From Sarcocystis neurona (Eukaryota > Apicomplexa > Conoidasida > Eucoccidiorida > Sarcocystidae), in the NCBI GenBank assembly GCA_000727475.1, contig KL647304.1, forward strand, positions 2,260,183 through 2,324,182: DNA of 64,000 nt, written 5' to 3'. The notes under the pieces are model-generated. The model was not told the origin of the DNA. It made no database searches and was given only the letters and a program-made list of their open reading frames with translations. How positions within the stretch are numbered: the stretch's first letter is position 1; every line of letters starts with the position of its first letter. Made by a program: the position numbers and the translations under genes. Shown here piece after piece: positions 60,453-64,000 of this stretch.

Positions 60453-63400
60453 TACGTAGTGAAAGCCGGGCATTAATGGCTGCACGAAGTCCGATTCTGA
60501 CTCTTTTGTAGCCGGTGAGAAGCGTTCACCCACTCCTTTTGTTTTTACATATTAACTAGACTTGTCTGTGGCATGGCTTTCAACATGTCTAAATATCAAC
60601 GCGCGTGCCTGTGTATTGGTGCTGAGATTTTTCTTCCCTACTGACGACGGTTGTTCACAGGTGCGCACCGATATTCCCCTGTTTAAAACTTGTTCTAAAT
60701 ATACGCAGGTACACGGCTTTTTACAGAAACTACAAGCAAGAAGACGCGTACGTATCCCCGCCTGCAGACGTACACTACAAACTGACATACATACACATCC
60801 TTCTATCTGTAGACCTGTAGCACGTGCGGGGATCAGCGACGTGAGGTGTTGCAGATATGTGTGTGTGTACTTTTGTGTTGTGTTTGTCTGTGTGTGTGTA
60901 TATGTGCATGTATGCACACGTATATATATGTGTGAGTATGTGTGTATATATATGTGTGTACGTGTATGTATATGTGTGTATATGTATATGTATATCTGTG
61001 CACTCGGGGGTTACTAGAGTATGGAATTACGGATTTGGGGCATATATAGTGATGCCTACGTGTGAGGCGAAAGGTGTGCACCGCAGGACGTGTGGGCGCA
61101 TATACACGGGGGCATTTATATATAAATATATATATATATGTATGCACACATATATATATATAGGTATACGTGGAGAGAAAGAGAGAGGAAGAGAAATGGG
61201 GATATGTTGAGAGAGGTGAGAGAGAGACGAACAGGTGAACACTCACGTCCGTCCTCCTGTGGACGTATGTCCGTATACGGGCGTGCCTACGCTGGAGCTG
61301 GAAGGCAAGTGTGGGCGCTTGCCCTTCAGAAGAGTAGAGAGATATATGTTTGTTCGCCATATTTTTAGTTACTTATGCAAAGATATATGTAGGAGTTTAT
61401 GCGCCAGCACGCGTCTTCCGCGTGAACGCAACAAGGAGGAAATCGAAGTGAGCGTACAGTGAAGCTCAGAGCGTGAAGGCACGTTCACACGTCGGAAAAA
61501 AAGTTTGTTTGGATCTACAGCAATGTGTGTAGTAAATTTCGGTTGATGTGTGAGTAGCTTCCTTACTACTACCCTAAGGAAACTCGACTGAAAGCGTTTA
61601 TATTACTCGTCTCTGCAGTATATCGTGAGGTTAGCAATGTTTACACCGGAGACTGTGTGTTTACAAAACAGCATTCCCCATTTATCACTTAAAGACTGCG
61701 AGGTTTCTCTACTCTGACTAGGTGCGTTCTTCTATCTCGAAGAGGCGGTTACGCTGTTTCTTGTCACGCTCTCTTCCATATTCTTAACAAAACGGACGTC
61801 CACGGAGTTGACGCACCCGTCTTTTTTTCTGCTAATTCTTGAACTGAAGACGCCCCCTACCACTCTGATATCTTCTACCGGAGATTGCGCCGTGTACGTC
61901 GACCTATGCGGACACGTTCGTGTGAGCGTCTGCTGCATATGTCCATGTAGGGAGGCATAAGTCGAAAAAAGCAGCACGGCGACACTGGAGTATGTACATT
62001 AATAAAGTGCTTCCACAAATAAGGCGCCACTTTCTGTGCTACGAAGAATTCGACGGAATGTGTTTATTGACCAAGGGACGCAGCTGCTGAAAATTCACTT
62101 ACGAGACGCTGGAAACCTTTTTCTCAACATGCCCTTTGTATTGAATTCCCTATTGTACAAGCACTACAATTCTGAAGAATCTGTGTTTTGCGCGTTAACT
62201 TCTCTGATGGCATCACAAGGCTTCAACTTCTGTAGCGAGAGAATGTCACTCCGTGTGCTATGGATCTTGGTCTGGGAGAGCGAAAGTGTATTCAGTACCT
62301 GCCGCTGCCGGAAAAACATGGAAAAAGGAGTAATTTGCTGTTAGTTTGCTGCGCAGCGTACACTGGTGTACCGTGTGTACGTAGTGTAGGCATATTTCTA
62401 CGCAAATACTGTGATGAAGCAAGACACACTAAAAAATCCCCGGATACATATGTAACCGACGCAAATTCTAAGCTTACCGGAAGGTGACGCGGAACCTTTG
62501 GAAGATCAAATGCCATCTCGTAAAGACCGGACAAATAAAACGAGCGAATACGTTTTCATATGAGAGGGAGAATGAGTCGTCAGAGGCACAGGATTTCACT
62601 GAAGAGGTTCGCAGACAATTACGCCTAGGAGGACACCAACAGTAACTTGGATATCCCCGCATGTACGACGTACACACTGAATCGAGTTATCTTTAGATAC
62701 ATATGCGAGAGTACTCAGATGTCATTGATAGTTCTAATACACATGTTTGCGTGATTGCGTACGACGATCATGTGTGGCCGCGTACCCCGTCACACATGTG
62801 GCCACCTGCACATTTAGACGAGTACATATAAGTATACACACGGTACTCGTTAGAGATTCTAGCAGCTGTAGGTGTAACGAGTTATACATGTGGTACAGGC
62901 TCAAAATCCCAGGAAATACGGAAAGAACATACGAAGAGAACACCACAGTTTTACCCAGTTTCGCCACGTGAACTCCATGCTCATTTTGCTACGACCGGCA
63001 TACGCGTATATCGCTATTTCTCTCACGTGTTTTCCTTTATTGGAGTTGGCATTTGCTGTACCCATTCAACGAAGCCATGCCTATGTCCGCAGGTCAGTCG
63101 TGTCTACTGGAAGTACGGGAGACGACTGGAGCAGCAGAAATACACGAAAAGTTGCTCGGAAGAATGCAACCTCTTTGTAGGCAAGAGAGGACTCTAACAG
63201 GATAATGCAGGAACAGTCGAAGGTGGTCCTATAAAAAGTAGCAGAAATGAGCTACAAAAAGCTAGACGAGAACATCCAAGTGCCCTCCCGCTATCTGCAA
63301 CGAGACAAAGGAAATCGTAGAGGCAGGCACTTTGGAAAGAAGGACTAAAACTTCATGCAACCATAGCGGACAATAGATCCGCGAAGGAGGGTCCAGACGG

Positions 63401-64000
63401 TATGTGGTAGTGTCAAGCAAGGCAAGGGCATTCATTCTCTTTCCACGCATTCCAGCGCATCTGTGTCTTTGCCCCTGAAGTATCTAGCGATAATGCCGAG
63501 GCAACGCGGGAAAGAACTTCGATGGCACGTCCATGGTGTGGAAGGCAAAAGCGCCCGGCGTAGTATTCTGGTCCTGTTGGCAGATCCTACGTCACCAAAT
63601 GCAATAATTAAAAGGTCCACCGACAGAGTTGCATGTTATTGAGGGAGGACTGAACGCGGCAGAGCCATCCCTCCATACGGCGACGGCACGTGCGCGTGGC
63701 AAGACACACTACAGTACGCCTGTGAGCGTTGTGGCGGTCGCCCGTTTGAACAGCGCCCGCGCTAAGTGCTGGCTGCTTATAGTTTAGTCATCGGATTAAA
63801 AAGTGTTTTTGTGTCCTTCGGCGTCTTTTCTCTTGCATTTCCCTCCGCAATCCTCGAGTGATGCTTTCACTACACACAAACTAGTCTAAAGCGCTCAGCG
63901 ACAAGCACAAGCTCGCTGTGGTAGTACACCATACGCGAGGTCTCGTTGAAGGGGCCTACGCCACTCGGAGAGTTCTCCTACCAAGCCGCCCTCCTACGTA
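59861..64000. other. Terminal gap without a supported gene
   Basis: Upstream flank of the poly-Gln gene: CTG words at 59,870-60,040, then purine-rich sequence to 60,420, (GA)n at 60,435-60,452 and TATATG/TG repeats at 60,850-61,190. From 61.2 to 64 kb the sequence is unique. A + strand frame from an ATG at 63,491 (MPRQRGKELRWHVHGVEG, then LLADPTSPNAIIKRS) runs about 50 codons to a stop. A + strand frame at 62,036-62,344 is also open. Neither matches a known family. Confidence 0.4.
60850..61190. repeat. TG/TATATG microsatellite
   Basis: Long TGTGTGTATATG runs broken by unique sequence at 61,010-61,100. Non-coding. Confidence 0.8.

Noticed and set aside
1..64000. Telomere-like AAACCCT arrays, rRNA genes, CRISPR arrays, transposase or reverse transcriptase
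   Set aside because: Looked for and not seen. The repeats present are TA-type, CAG-type and local minisatellites; weak frames at 15.5 kb and 20.7-21.1 kb were considered as retroelement scraps, but no catalytic motif is visible.

Overview
The window looks like nuclear DNA of an Eimeria-like coccidian (apicomplexan) parasite. Three things support this. Genes are intron-rich, with exons diluted by long introns full of TA/TGTATA microsatellites. CAG/CTG trinucleotide repeats are very abundant both inside coding sequence (homopolymeric Ser, Ala and Gln runs) and outside it. One gene encodes an alveolin, a family confined to alveolates, of the kind that builds the inner membrane complex. The species call is inference; the telomere-like AAACCCT arrays described for Eimeria repeat regions were not seen.

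Layout. (1) 1-8.9 kb, + strand: the 3' end of a ClpB/Hsp100 AAA+ chaperone gene, four phase-compatible exons spread over 8.3 kb. (2) 8.9-25 kb: no strongly supported gene; weak coding-like stretches, TA microsatellites, then a 4 kb field of CAG/CTG repeats. (3) 25.4-31.2 kb, + strand: one uninterrupted reading frame of about 1,944 residues, mostly low-complexity Ser/Ala/Gly/Glu. Its C-terminal fifth carries what I read as an ELM2 chromatin-corepressor domain split in two by a charged insertion. A 70-bp tandem array built around a palindrome begins within 10 bp of its stop codon. (4) 31.5-43.8 kb: no supported gene, several minisatellites and a CAG field. (5) 43.9-53.5 kb, - strand: a five-exon alveolin gene whose exon phases all agree and give about 375 residues, with two TGCATGCA boxes upstream. 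(6) 55.7-57.2 kb, - strand: coding-like sequence without a resolved gene model. (7) 57.5-57.9 kb: a perfect 66-bp inverted repeat. (8) 58.5-59.9 kb, - strand: a low-complexity protein with a regular Leu/poly-Gln tract. (9) 60-64 kb: mostly unassigned.

The genes do not form a pathway. ClpB is proteostasis, ELM2 is chromatin, and the alveolin is cortical cytoskeleton. The features most worth following are the split ELM2 protein, the dispersed GGTGTACGTACACC-type palindrome that recurs in introns and gene flanks, the CAG-to-CTG polarity flips that would make introns fold back on themselves, and the 66-bp inverted repeat. I saw no rRNA or CRISPR array, found no convincing tRNA, and found no recognisable transposon protein. 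All splice sites were read by eye.
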